The position numbers and the translations under genes are program-made. Below are positions 1-8,719 of a stretch of DNA of 64,000 bases, piece by piece. A model generated the notes under the pieces. The model worked only from the letters and a program-made list of their open reading frames with translations. It was not told the DNA's origin and ran no database searches. The stretch is from Candidatus Scalindua sp. GTDB lineage: Bacteria > Planctomycetota > Brocadiia > Brocadiales > Scalinduaceae. Location of the stretch: positions 237,440 to 301,439 of the forward strand of contig JALDRB010000007.1 of the NCBI GenBank assembly GCA_031316155.1, given 5' to 3'. Numbering within the stretch: position 1 is the stretch's first letter; every line of letters begins with the position of its first letter.

Positions 1-343
1 TGAGTAAGCCTATCAGGAAAGGGATCATAGCCAGATGTTTACCTACATAGCCACCGAATACACTTACATTATCAAATCCGTAAAATTCGCTTATCATCCA
101 ATAACTGTTGGCGCTGATCCAGAATGCTACGGCAAGATTATGTGCCAGTTCTGATTTAATATTTTTGGTACGATAAGCAATATAGATGGCAACTGAAAGC
201 GTGGGCACAATCATAAAAATTCCCAATTCCCGCCAAATCATACACCAACTGATGTCTTTAAAAAGCCAGAAGACGATATGCAGGTTTTCCAACCGGCGGT
301 AACGGTCCGGGATACTATAGAGGTGTTCTTTTTTTTCAGCCAT
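1..343 (-). CDS. Conserved membrane protein, C-terminus beyond left edge
   Basis: Reading the minus strand from an ATG at 343 gives 114 codons that run off the left edge without a stop. The product starts MAEKKEHLYSIPDRYRR, then has a Trp-rich stretch (HIVFWLFKDISWCMIW) and hydrophobic segments typical of an inner-membrane protein. From memory, the combination of IPDRYRR, FWLFKDISWC and ELAHNLAVAFW is seen in an uncharacterised membrane family common in Bacteroidetes; no function can be given. An alpha-2-macroglobulin fragment lies just upstream on the same strand. An overlapping frame at 238-468 is a shadow and lacks this hydrophobic pattern. Confidence 0.6.
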   Translation of the reverse strand, partial: MAEKKEHLYSIPDRYRRLENLHIVFWLFKDISWCMIWRELGIFMIVPTLSVAIYIAYRTKNIKSELAHNLAVAFWISANSYWMISEFYGFDNVSVFGGYVGKHLAMIPFLIGLL

Positions 344-527
344 GCCATCGTAAAAATTATCTTTTCAGCATTAATATTTTTATACTGAATGCGGTCATTG
401 GTTTGTTTTAATTCATTTATACTTATCTTAAAATGGTTTTCTGAACTGCCTGTGCGTAAGGAACGCACGCAGACAGGTAAAATTCGAGAAAAAATTGAGC
501 ATTGATAGTTGGGCGTTAGACATTTCT

Positions 528-845
528 TTATTCTACCGTTAATCTTATCTCCTCGCTATGCGAAGTGAATTCTGGAGCGTACATGCATTGTATACTGGTA
601 ACACCATTGCTGAAATTGCCCATATGCGTTACAAACAAACTGTACTCAAACACGTAAGTTCCTTTACTCACGTAATCAAGAAAGAAATTGGTGCTGGCAT
701 CTTTCGTGGTTTCATAATAACCAAAACCGCCCTGCCATTTATAACAGCTTAATACATTCACCAGCTCAAAACATGAGGCACCCATGTCTTTGATAATAAG
801 AAATTTCTTTTTAGAGGTTGGGTAAAGTAGTAAAATAATCACCAA
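528..845 (-). pseudogene. Alpha-2-macroglobulin family protein, C-terminal remnant
   Basis: About 100 codons end in a natural stop at 528. The stretch GGFGYYETTKDASTNFF, then KGTYVFEYSLFVTHMGNFSNG and MYAPEFTSHSEEIRL matches what I know of the C-terminal end of bacterial alpha-2-macroglobulins (MG10/receptor-binding-like region, with the KGTY.FEY..., G.F and MYAPE.SHSEG.R signatures). Full-length proteins exceed 1,500 residues and carry a signal peptide; here the N-terminal >90% is absent and the apparent start sits in a hydrophobic run unlike the family. I read it as a relic of a deleted gene. Repeat-like AT-rich DNA follows upstream. Confidence 0.6.
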
Positions 846-1284
846 ATTTCAAGTATTTTTTGAGAATTATGCACTTAATTGATCTACTTTAATAAAAAAT
901 GGAAGAAAAAGAAAAATGAAAAATTTTTCAATGTAAATGAAAATTACCGATTTGTAACAGTAATTTGAGGTTTTTCACCAATATTACTTTACTTTTCCCA
1001 TAAACCGAATCTCACGCGCCAAAAAGCTCGCCGGGTCTGGCAGGCCAGTAATATCCCTGATATTCAAATTTAACATTTCAACATATAATAATACATGCAG
1101 ACAGGCAGGGAACATTCCCCCACTGGTAAGATTTCATATCATAGAGAATTTTGATTTTAGAAAGCTCCTCACGTTAGGAGGTCTCTATTGACAGATAAGC
1201 AAAAAGTTATAAAATCTTTTATCTTTAGAGATAGAACGGAGAAGACATTCTAGTGTACGTGAAAAGATATGTTTTGAGAACAAA
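846..1284. other. Intergenic, no gene seen
   Basis: AT-rich spacer of about 440 bases. It holds one short palindrome (CTGGCAGGCCAG near 1036) and a half copy of the CAGACAGGCAGG mini-palindrome near 1096-1107. No convincing reading frame on either strand. Confidence 0.5.
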
Positions 1285-1563
1285 ATGAGTATCCCTGAAA
1301 CAATTAAAATTGTCGGAGTTGCTGCCAGTGTTGTCCTCCCTTTATTTAATATTCCTTTAATCCTAAAAATCAGGAAGAGAAGCTCATCGAAAGATTATTC
1401 CCTTACGTGGACATTTGGGATTATGGGCTGCACATTGCTTATGATGCCCTCGGTATTGTTAACACCCGATATTGTTTTCAAAGCATTTGGAATCATAAAT
1501 TTTGTTACATTTTCCACAGTTGTATTCTATATTATCAAATACCATCGTCACAAGTCTGCCTAA
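1285..1563 (+). CDS. Small PQ-loop / SemiSWEET-like membrane protein
   Basis: The 92-residue product has three predicted membrane helices (about residues 8-27, 44-61 and 64-84). A short basic loop (KIRKRSSSKDYSLTWT) follows the first helix. This three-helix size and the pattern P-L-I-L-K-I-R-K-R-S-S-x-D-x-S resemble single PQ-loop (SemiSWEET/MtN3-type) half-transporters, which dimerise to pass small solutes. The substrate cannot be told, and the PQ itself is not seen (NIPLILK replaces it), so the family call is tentative. It stands alone between two spacers. Confidence 0.5.
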   Translation: MSIPETIKIVGVAASVVLPLFNIPLILKIRKRSSSKDYSLTWTFGIMGCTLLMMPSVLLTPDIVFKAFGIINFVTFSTVVFYIIKYHRHKSA

Positions 1564-1977
1564 ATGTGGTTAATCATTCTATTGAGTAAAAATAATTTAT
1601 TTTATTTCGTTATATTGTTTCTTATTTTATATAATGCTCCTGATTATTACCGGCTGATAAGGGCACCTTATTTGGTATTCTTAAAATTTGTTATACTATT
1701 CGATATATATGATCTTTACATAGTGCAAAGGAGGGGGTTACAAAAAATACTATTCTAATGTACTTAAACTGACGGGGAAATCGTTCTTTACTTGATACCT
1801 ACTGGTATTAACAGGTCTCTTTTGGTAAGCCCATTAGGTTAACTCAGGAGTTAAATATTTTCACCTGATGGACGATATCATTTTTTCCTAAAACCTTAAG
1901 CGATATTCAAAATAGATGAATTATTGATGATTTTCAGTAATTCTGTTGATAAAATTATCAATAAAAGAGAATAAGAT
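1564..1977. other. Intergenic, no supported gene
   Basis: A 64-codon open frame at 1564-1758 overlaps the end of the previous gene, is low-complexity and shows no family resemblance; I do not count it. The rest is AT-rich spacer leading to the ribosome site (AGAGAATAAG) of the next gene. Confidence 0.4.
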
Positions 1978-2562
1978 ATGAAATATAAAAATTCATTATT
2001 TAAATTATTCGTTGTTATTTGCTTTCTCACGACCACTTCCACTCTGTGGTCTGGAGAGACGGGAGAACTCGTTAGAGGAGTCATTCTTAAGGACACATCT
2101 TTAAAGCTGGAGAAAATGACAAAGGAACAAAAACGAAAAATCTGGGATGAAATATCATATGCATTCAATTTTGAAGATATGACTAAAAACGTTATGGGGG
2201 ATCACTGGGAAGAATGCTCAAATGAGGAAAAAAAAGAATTCATTGAAATATTTACCCATTATCTTAAAGGGATCTATGTCAGGAAATCCGGTCATCGTTT
2301 TGGAGATAAAATTATTTCACTGAAGGAGAAACAGGGAAGAAAACGCGCCAGAGTACAAGTCGAGCTTATAAAAAGAGCAGAAGGGAAAGTTCTGACGGAT
2401 TTCATTTTACTGAGAAAGAATGGTAAATGGCAAATTTATGATGTGATTATTGAAGGGGTAAGTATTACCAATAATTACCGTCAACAAATTCACAGTTTTT
2501 TAACAAAATCTTCATATAAAGATTTGGTAAAAAAGTTGAACCATGAACAGAGTACAAAATGA
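1978..2562 (+). CDS. MlaC/Ttg2D-like periplasmic phospholipid-binding protein
   Basis: The 194-residue product has an N-terminal signal peptide (hydrophobic residues 8-25, cleavage near TLWSGE). The mature part has the MlaC layout: a helical region with FNFEDMTKNVMGDHWEECSNEEKKEFIEIF, then YVRKSG, and a C-terminal sheet with VQVELIKRAEGKVLTDFILL and KWQIYDVIIEGVSITNNYRQQI. The ordered blocks F-D-x3-k-x-V-x-G-x-H-W, F-x4-Y and W-x-I-Y-D-V-x-I-E-G-V-S are family hallmarks. MlaC shuttles phospholipids between outer-membrane MlaA and the inner-membrane MlaFEDB complex. No Mla partner is adjacent, so it acts as an orphan here. Length is normal. Confidence 0.85.
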   Translation: MKYKNSLFKLFVVICFLTTTSTLWSGETGELVRGVILKDTSLKLEKMTKEQKRKIWDEISYAFNFEDMTKNVMGDHWEECSNEEKKEFIEIFTHYLKGIYVRKSGHRFGDKIISLKEKQGRKRARVQVELIKRAEGKVLTDFILLRKNGKWQIYDVIIEGVSITNNYRQQIHSFLTKSSYKDLVKKLNHEQSTK

Positions 2563-2639
2563 GGCTGTTAATTATTAAACCTCTGGAATAAGAACTCGCC
2601 CGTTCTTCACACACTTCGTAAGGAACCTCACTGATTCTA

Positions 2640-3060
2640 AAAGCTGACGATCCTCGCCAATGTCTCTGCTATGAGAATTCGATACATAAAGGAACAATCA
2701 CTCGCAAAGTTATGTGAGGGCGAATAAAGAACAGGCTGATAAATAAAACAACTTATCGGCCTATTATTTTTGACACACCTCATCATCATCACCAAAAAAG
2801 AAAGCTCTGCAACTTCTTTTTCTGCAAGCAAGCTCTTGGTTTTTTCTGTTCCTCTTAAAATTCCTTTATGCGGTTTTCGTGAGTATTGGTATGGCATGTC
2901 GCACGTTATAAAGGATTACTGCACTTACTTTTATTTTTACCCCATCGCAAACCCGATATCACCTTTACTATCCCTGTGTATCCCGATCTCTTTACCTGCT
3001 TTCAGCAATGTAAGAAAACAGTTTGCTGAAGTTCAAATATTTACCTTTCCTGATAATTAA
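2640..3060 (-). pseudogene. Degenerate remnant related to the 6965-7330 toxin tail
   Basis: No intact gene lies in 2563-3160. On the minus strand near 2950-3050, broken frames give GIHRDSKGDIGFAMG, which matches the end of the pseudogene at 6965-7330 (WIHRDIEGNMWFGVV); the DNA is also similar by eye over about 90 bases (compare 2961-3055 with 7021-7115). I read it as an old, heavily mutated relative of that gene's 3' half. The plus-strand open frame at 2770-3060 is its shadow. Confidence 0.35.
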
Positions 3061-3160
3061 CCACAGCGTATCAAACTAAAGTTTGAGATTAAAATTCAAC
3101 CTTCCGGCTAATTGACAAATTTATTCTAAAAATGGATAATTTAGTAAACTTATTACCTTT

Positions 3161-3190
3161 TTGCTACTATTCACTTCTTTTCTATATAAT
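3161..3190 (+). promoter_or_regulatory. Putative sigma-70 promoter of the PEP-CTERM gene
   Basis: TTGCTA at 3161-3166 and a perfect TATAAT at 3185-3190 with an 18-base spacer lie about 30 bases before the ATG at 3222, which has a Shine-Dalgarno (GAAGGAAT). Confidence 0.5.
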
Positions 3191-3221
3191 TCGGCTTAAC
3201 CATTTATAGAGAAGGAATGTT

Positions 3222-3941
3222 ATGAAAAAGATCTCTTTTGCAGGTACCTTTATAGGTGTTATTTTTTTATTTGTGCTAAATGCAAATGCAACCACAATAG
3301 TTAACTCTTCTCCGGTAACTGCCAGTTTTTATATTCCGCTTACACCAGGTGCATAAGGGACATGGCCTTCTCAGGGGTCTTCGGCAGATTCTGTTACTCT
3401 GGCACCTGGAGCTATGAGTTCCGGCTATCTTGATCTCTCTTTAAATTTTACTCCAATCCCAGATATCCTAGATAGTATAAATCTTAATGTAAGCTTTAGC
3501 GATTTAGACCTGATCCCATACGACATTGCTAAGGTGCATTTTTTTGAGACTGCTGTTTTGCGTTCAGGAAGTGTTGTAATTGCAAATCTTGAGGAATCGT
3601 ACGCGGTTAGTAACAATATAACCGACACGAACAACAAGAATATTAATTTGGATTTTAATCTGGTTCCTTCTCTTTTTAGTAATCAAAATTTCCCTGACCC
3701 CTTTACTCTTGAACTTAAATTGATGACAAATCTGAAAAATAATAGTATGGGGAATACTTATACCTTAATAAATACAAAGGAATCTATTTTATCTGCCACC
3801 TTATCTATAGATTCCGTACCCGAACCCGCCACCATTTCTCTTCTCGGCATTGGGTTAGTAGGACTTGTAGGTGGAGCCGCAAGAAAGAAATTTAAAAATA
3901 GAGCAGTTGAAAAGAGCCAGGTCAATATTTACAAATATTGA
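3222..3941 (+). pseudogene. PEP-CTERM anchored secreted protein, interrupted by an in-frame TAA
   Basis: From ATG 3222 (Shine-Dalgarno GAAGGAAT) the frame encodes a signal peptide (MKKISFAGTFIGVIFLFVLN...NATT), then meets TAA at 3354-3356 after 44 codons. The same frame continues open for 195 codons to a stop at 3939. The C-terminus carries the sorting signal: SVPEPATISLLGIGLVG, a hydrophobic helix, then a basic RKKFKN tail, which is the PEP-CTERM/EpsH-exosortase signal. The tail is about 10 residues longer than usual. The body is a beta-rich surface protein of unknown role. Promoter, signal peptide and sorting signal all remain in frame, so the stop looks recent, or is a sequencing error. 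No exosortase is in the window. Confidence 0.8.
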
Positions 3942-3954
3942 CTCAATATAGATG

Positions 3955-3996
3955 CACCTGCATTCTTCATACACTGAGGAATGCAGGTGGCTTTTT
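3955..3996 (+). terminator. Rho-independent terminator after PEP-CTERM gene
   Basis: CACCTGCATTC at 3955-3965 pairs with GAATGCAGGTG at 3979-3989, and GCTTTTTA follows. It lies 14 bases after the stop codon. Confidence 0.85.
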
Positions 3997-3999
3997 ATG

Positions 4000-4524
4000 T
4001 TTACCCCACACCAAACCCCATTTCGCTGCAAAATATAACACCCATAAAAACCATCTACAATAGCGATAAAAGTCTTGTTTGTTATCATTCATCTTCAACA
4101 CTATTCAGATATCAGGCGTAATCAGTTTGTGAAGATGAGAAAACATTGATAATTTGCTTGAATTATAAGACATAAATAAGATATAAAGCCTTTTGTAAGC
4201 CTGCAAATTATAAGTTATTAACGTCCGATAAAAGCGTTATTGTCTGTAAATTCATCAAAACTACCCAAACCGAAAACAAAGATGGCGACCTCAATTTAGG
4301 CACATCGTTTGAGTAACACGAGTTAGTCTAACTCCATGGATGACGAAAAAAACTATGCCGGAATGGTTTCAACTGGTATTCATGATACTATGGCTATTTA
4401 ATTTGAACTTGCGCCTTCAGCGCAAAAATAAGGAAATATTGAAATTCCTCTGCATCAAGTTATTGGTAAACAATATCTTAGCAAGGCTTTTTTATTTTTC
4501 TATAAAAAATGAGGGGAGAATAAC
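4000..4524. other. Intergenic, no supported gene
   Basis: About 520 bases without a convincing gene. A 62-codon plus frame at 4340-4528 overlaps the next start and is rich in Lys, Leu and Phe with no recognisable pattern; it may be a leader peptide but I do not call it. Confidence 0.4.
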
Positions 4525-4833
4525 GTGAAACAGGTAAAGAAATTGAGAAAACTTTTTGTTGTAGTAGTAATATTATTAGTATTTTTCAATTCAAGTAATA
4601 TCGTCTATGCTGAAGCTGGAACAACAGGAGGGGGTTGGGTTGATAATGAAGACGACACTGAAATGACAGTTGGTGGTCAAAGCAATGTTGACGATATCAC
4701 AACAGAAACAGAAAATAGTATTGATGAACCTATACCAAATATAGAGTTGGAATCAGAAGAGGGGGTTGGTGGTCAAAGCAATATTGACGATATCACAACA
4801 GAAACAGAAAATGATGAAGAACGATCAGATTGA
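4525..4833 (+). CDS. Small acidic secreted protein with an internal repeat
   Basis: It starts at GTG 4525 behind a good Shine-Dalgarno (GAGGGGAG). The 102-residue product has a signal peptide (basic MKQVKKLRK, hydrophobic core, cleavage near VYAEA). The mature part is strongly acidic and contains two near-identical copies of VGGQSN(V/I)DDITTETEN, at about residues 49-64 and 81-96, separated by a Pro/Glu linker. The repeat units are also similar at DNA level (near 4669 and 4765), so the duplication is recent or under selection. No Cys or catalytic motif is seen. I do not recognise the family; calcium or surface binding would be a guess. Confidence 0.6.
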   Translation: MKQVKKLRKLFVVVVILLVFFNSSNIVYAEAGTTGGGWVDNEDDTEMTVGGQSNVDDITTETENSIDEPIPNIELESEEGVGGQSNIDDITTETENDEERSD

Positions 4834-5189
4834 ATTGGATTAAGTAAAAAAAAGTATGCAACTATATGCTATCGTTTACGATTCTAAATTTTCATATGGT
4901 TTGTAATATTATTTTTCCTACCTCCACAAACAACCGGCAATATTGACAAAAGTCTGGCTATGGTATCATCCCTCTCAAACACCATGGATTTCACGTTGTT
5001 CAAACCAGGATAGACGTATTGTGAGAATTCTCGAATCTTATTGATTAAATGAGGTTTTACAAGGTATTTAATAATCGCATGCAAGGATGAAAATGATTTG
5101 TGTGATGTGAGAAACTACAGAAACAATAACGAGGCGCGTAAGAGACAAACCAAGTCCAAAATCTTAATATTATTTCACACCTTAAGCAG
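4834..5189. other. Intergenic; possible gene fragment on minus strand
   Basis: A 66-codon minus frame at 4884-5084 reads like real protein (LINKIREFSQYVYPGLNNVKS) but has no Shine-Dalgarno and no family I recognise. It may be a relic. Nothing else is seen. Confidence 0.3.
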
Positions 5190-6617
5190 TTATTTTTTAA
5201 GAGTGTCAACGATCACAAAGGAACCCCAACATAACCATAAGCCTAAACAAAAATATTTCAGCACCTGAATGACAAACATTGTAAAGAATTTTTTGTCCTC
5301 TGGGGTTATAAAATGAAATATGACTAAAATAAAAATCATTCCGAGAATGCCTATTAGTGTCCGTATTACCTTTTGACCAAAACCAAAAGAAAGAGGTTTG
5401 GAATATATTCTTTTTCCACTGAAAACAATTCCGCACAGCACACCATACCATAAAGCTATAATACCTACCGTAACAGGATGAAACCATAATCGTATGCTCA
5501 AGAATGCTACGCAGACAAAAATACCCCAAGAGAAACTTTGTCCAATAGAGAAAGAATGAACTGCTTTACGTGATGCTAAAATATAATATACAGAAACAAT
5601 TATAGCACCAAAAAACCACCCCCCAACGACATCATGAGGGTAATGCACACCAAGATATATACGTGATAAACCGACTAATAGAATGATTGTAATAAGAATC
5701 AGTTTTATCCAATCGGACCTTGCTCTCCAGAAAAAATACCCCCAGAAGACGGTAGCAAGTTGAGCATGGCCACTTGGAAATCCGAAGCCAATACCTTTCG
5801 ACAACTGTATAGAAGGAAGAATTTCAAAAGGCCTTGGCAAACCAAAGGTGCCTTTCAATATGAAGTTTATAAGAGAGGAAACAAGGATAAGAAACAAAAG
5901 CTCCTTTCCCTGCTTCCCGGGTGTACAAAGAAGAAAGTACGGAACTGCAAGAAAAATAAACTGAGATCCCAGAGAAGAAAAAATATGAGAAAATATTTTT
6001 ATAATTTTAGCGTCAAATTTTTGAAAACCACTAATAATCCTTGTGCCTAAATATTCTATCTTATTCATACAACGTAAAGGTTTTTCTAAGATTAGTAAAT
6101 TACTAGAAATCTTCTCCTCTTCTGCGAATAATTTTTGGATAATCTTCAGTTGAGAAGGGAAGCGGAAGTCTTTTTCCTTAGAGAGCATTGGATTAATCAG
6201 GAGAATCCTTTCTATCTCATTTCGGGATGCATTTAAATGGGGGATTCGATAAAATAGTTTACCTTTTGGAAACTGCATTTTAATTGCAGAAACTATATTG
6301 ACCGGCTCACATTGGAACAGAACATAATCAGGTGTTCTCATCAGCTCTTTGCCAACCGTTACCAAAATACCCGTTTCTTCAAGGGTTTTTCTCCTGGCCG
6401 TTTCTTCTAAGGATTCATTCTTCTTTTGAACTCCACCAGGGAGAGAGAGTTTTTTTGACCAAACATCTTTTACAACAATAATGCCATTTCCCAGTTTTAT
6501 AAAACTCTCTGCAGCATGAGGTTGGTCTGGTATATTGTTCTTTATACAGCCGCTAAAAGCCGTCACAAGGATAATCATTATAATTTTCCATGGAAACAAT
6601 TTTTGTATCTCTTTCAT
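5190..6617 (-). CDS. Nudix hydrolase-PAP2 phosphatase fusion, membrane lipoprotein-like
   Basis: I chose ATG 6617 (475 residues) because a hydrophobic segment and lipobox-like FSGC (Cys24) follow at once; a longer start at 6665 would bury them. Residues about 35-150 form a Nudix domain with the box G-x5-E-x7-R-K-x-L-E-E-T-G: the usual R-E is R-K, the catalytic EE pair is kept. Residues about 190-475 are a multi-helix PAP2 domain with all three motifs: KGTFGLPRP (255-263), PSGH (281-284) and SR-x5-H-x3-D (318-329). PAP2 enzymes remove phosphate from lipid phosphates such as undecaprenyl or phosphatidylglycerol phosphate; Nudix domains cleave nucleoside-diphosphate-X bonds. The fusion suggests two steps on one lipid or nucleotide-linked substrate at the outer face of the inner membrane; the substrate is unknown. 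It stands alone. Confidence 0.8.
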   Translation of the reverse strand: MKEIQKLFPWKIIMIILVTAFSGCIKNNIPDQPHAAESFIKLGNGIIVVKDVWSKKLSLPGGVQKKNESLEETARRKTLEETGILVTVGKELMRTPDYVLFQCEPVNIVSAIKMQFPKGKLFYRIPHLNASRNEIERILLINPMLSKEKDFRFPSQLKIIQKLFAEEEKISSNLLILEKPLRCMNKIEYLGTRIISGFQKFDAKIIKIFSHIFSSLGSQFIFLAVPYFLLCTPGKQGKELLFLILVSSLINFILKGTFGLPRPFEILPSIQLSKGIGFGFPSGHAQLATVFWGYFFWRARSDWIKLILITIILLVGLSRIYLGVHYPHDVVGGWFFGAIIVSVYYILASRKAVHSFSIGQSFSWGIFVCVAFLSIRLWFHPVTVGIIALWYGVLCGIVFSGKRIYSKPLSFGFGQKVIRTLIGILGMIFILVIFHFITPEDKKFFTMFVIQVLKYFCLGLWLCWGSFVIVDTLKK

Positions 6618-6964
6618 AAGCCGCTGTCTAATATAAGAAAAGTGTGGGAGACGATGAGAAACCAACTTTTATTCCGCTACCGAGAGAGGGAATGCAAAAA
6701 ATTTTGTCTCAAGGGATAATCACAAAAGTGTGTTAAACAAATCGTGAAAAGTGGAGTAGTGTCTGTTTTTCAAACCTCCTCTTGACCGCATATATTTGTT
6801 GGCTTTGTATATTGTTTTTTTCTTTGAAACAAAAGTTACTTGATTCTGCAATTTTGTAAGATGCTATCTTATATCTTTCTACAATCTAATGGAAACTTAA
6901 TCCCGCTTCAGTGTGCACAATGAGTTAAGCGTTGCAAGAGACAATGATTAAAAAAACTCTTACA
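6618..6964. other. Intergenic, nothing seen
   Basis: Spacer between two minus-strand transcription units. No gene, repeat copy or clear terminator recognised. Confidence 0.4.
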
Positions 6965-7330
6965 TTATATATCATCCTTAATACCTTTTGATTTCGCTTT
7001 TACCACCCCGAACCACATATTACCTTCAATATCCCTGTGTATCCAGATATTAATTCTTCCCGTAGCAACATACCCCATCATTTCACTGAAGTTCTCTATA
7101 GCAAATTCAGGAAACTCTTCGTCTTCTATTTCATTTAACCCAAGTGCGCGATAGCCACGGCTAATACGAATAGAATAGAGAGGTTCTTTGCTGTGAATGG
7201 ATTTAAAATGGAGACCTGGGTGGTTGGGATTGTTATTTCATGCTTTATATGCTTTAATAGCCTGGTTCCGGACAGTTTCTGGAAGTAAATCAAAGAGTGT
7301 CCAAAACTCTTTTGTTGTGCGGGATATCAT
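6965..7330 (-). pseudogene. RelE/ParE-like toxin with in-frame TGA
   Basis: ATG 7330 overlaps the stop of the antitoxin-like gene by ATGA. The frame reads MISRTTKEFWTLFDLLPE, then AIKAYKA, a TGA at 7238-7240, and NNPNHPGLHFK...YSIRISRGYRALG. The LPE...A.KAY..W..NP.HPGLHFK...YS.R....YRALG pattern is the RelE/ParE-like toxin fold, and the TGA sits exactly where the family has Trp (AYKAW), so a TGG-to-TGA change is the simplest reading. The C-terminal 50 residues (GRINIWIHRDIEGNMWFG...) are not usual for the fold, and resemble the remnant at 2950-3050. With the stop, only about 30 residues are made, so the toxin should be dead. Confidence 0.65.
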
Positions 7331-7551
7331 TTTTTCCTGGAGGCAGGATCAGATGGGAGCGTTTTTCCTTTTTCAGACTCATTGCGAACTTTTGCTGCAA
7401 GTTTCGAGAGTGAATCCTGAGAATTGGCAAATGCTGTTTTCCATTTCTTTTCATCTTTTAATTCTTCCAATATGATTGCCGCAATGGCATCCTGAGATGA
7501 TTCTGGTAGTTTTGAGGCTTGGTTGAATGCTTTTTCTAAGAGTTTAGTCAT
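7327..7551 (-). CDS. Antitoxin-like helical protein
   Basis: The 74-residue product (MTKLLEKAFNQASKLPESSQDAIAAIILEEL...) has the short helix, LPE..QD.IA..IL.EL pattern of small antitoxins that sit before RelE/ParE-like toxins. Its stop overlaps the toxin start by 4 bases, and its own start overlaps the end of the 101-residue gene by 8 bases, so the three are translationally coupled. It would neutralise the toxin by binding, and probably repress the operon; neither can be shown here. The sequence is intact although its partner has a stop. Confidence 0.6.
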   Translation of the reverse strand: MTKLLEKAFNQASKLPESSQDAIAAIILEELKDEKKWKTAFANSQDSLSKLAAKVRNESEKGKTLPSDPASRKK

Positions 7552-7849
7552 CAGTACGTTTACTCTCCCCGGTTTGGGCTGTGCTGAAATCCTCTAATAC
7601 TTTACCCTCCAGCTCTTTGAGTGATGTGTCTAAACTTCTCGGTACTCCTTCTCTCATAAGGCTCGTAAATGTAATACCTGCAAAGATTTCTGTGTCAAGC
7701 TTCTTGTAGATTAAAGATATGAATTTGTAAGCTCTATTGACTATATCTAAAGGGATCTGGTTCTTGAGATCAGCGGCCATGATACTACAGATAAGCTTGA
7801 TTACGTTGTTGGGATTCGGATTGGATGAGAGGGTGTTGAGATTCTGCAT
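7544..7849 (-). CDS. Unknown 101-residue protein, first gene of the toxin-antitoxin operon
   Basis: The frame starts at ATG 7849 and overlaps the antitoxin by 8 bases. The product is mostly helical (NNVIKLICSIMAADLKNQIPLDIVNRAYKFISLIYKKLD) with an acidic C-terminus, and has no signal peptide or catalytic motif. I do not recognise it. Its coupling to the antitoxin suggests a co-regulator or chaperone-like third component. Confidence 0.45.
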   Translation of the reverse strand: MQNLNTLSSNPNPNNVIKLICSIMAADLKNQIPLDIVNRAYKFISLIYKKLDTEIFAGITFTSLMREGVPRSLDTSLKELEGKVLEDFSTAQTGESKRTDD

Positions 7850-8233
7850 GACTTACCATAGCTCAGGGTAGTGAATATAACATTGATTTCCCCCCAGCCT
7901 AGCCATAGGCTTTCCTCCTGTTAAATTTGCTTATATACCATAATACACAAGGATATAAACATTTATGTGTGTCAATGGTGCTTTGGTTATGATTCTGTTA
8001 TTAATTGAAAGAGAATTGTAAGTTTTGATATAGTTTAAGGTGGGTCTTAAGTGGTGCATTCAGGTGGATAAATATTTTTCTGGTTGTCATACTCTGTCGT
8101 ATTGACAAATGAAATAGTTTAGTGTAATATTCTCGTCGTTGGAGTACGGTATATCCATATCATAAAAGGACATAGAGTACGCCGTCGACATTAATGAGCA
8201 TAACACCATATTCCTGTTATACTCTGTACTGTT

Positions 8234-8346
8234 TATACTCATTTCATAATAGTTTTCGGATAAAATCCGAGTAAAAACGGAGCGAGTATAACTGCAACCA
8301 AGATTTGTTTTTCAGAAAAACCGAAAACCAAATCGGTTTTAGTATA
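8234..8346 (-). repeat. TATACT-ended repeat, copy 1
   Basis: A 113-base element bounded by TATACT and AGTATA. Read on the minus strand it opens with TATACTAAAACCGATTTGG, has an internal TTTACTCGGAT-type block and ends near TTATGAAATGAGTATA. Related copies lie at 36012-36048 (partial), 39815-39955 and 62291-62456. Confidence 0.7.
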
Positions 8347-8372
8347 CCTGCATGGTAAACTACACATTCCAT

Positions 8373-8531
8373 CAGCAGTGTCCGGTTAGGTTTTTACTGT
8401 TTATTGCCTCATTAGTTGTCATTCCCGCACGTTTTTATAGAATCCAGGAAGAACGTGAGCTTATGGATACCCGACAAAGCATTCAGGTATAACAAAAGCA
8501 GTGAAAGCAAAAACCTAACCGGACACTGCTG
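8373..8531. mobile_element. MITE-like inverted-repeat element, copy 1
   Basis: A 159-base element with about 24-base inverted ends (CAGCAGTGTCCGGTTAGG at 8373; its complement ends at 8531). It is flanked by ACATTCCAT (8364-8372) and ACATTTCAT (8532-8540), a 9-base target duplication with one mismatch. It has no coding capacity. Other copies are at 15375-15543 and 17870-18035. Confidence 0.8.
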
Positions 8532-8719
8532 ACATTTCATATCGTAATGCAGTCAGTTTTGAAAACATCTCTCAAAGATGTAATAGATCATACAATATAA
8601 AAAGTTACCAGTTGTTCATAAGGTCTTTAAAAAATATTTTTCCAATCTCATAAATCATAGAATGTCTTGCAAGATATTGATTAAGGGCGTTTTTCATGTA
8701 TATATGATCCGCCCGGATG

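Noticed and set aside
2770..3060. Plus-strand 96-codon open frame
   Set aside because: It is antisense to a degenerate minus-strand remnant, has no ribosome site and a composition unlike neighbouring genes.
5760..6050. Plus-strand 96-codon frame, basic protein
   Set aside because: It is antisense to the PAP2 domain, which has all its catalytic motifs.
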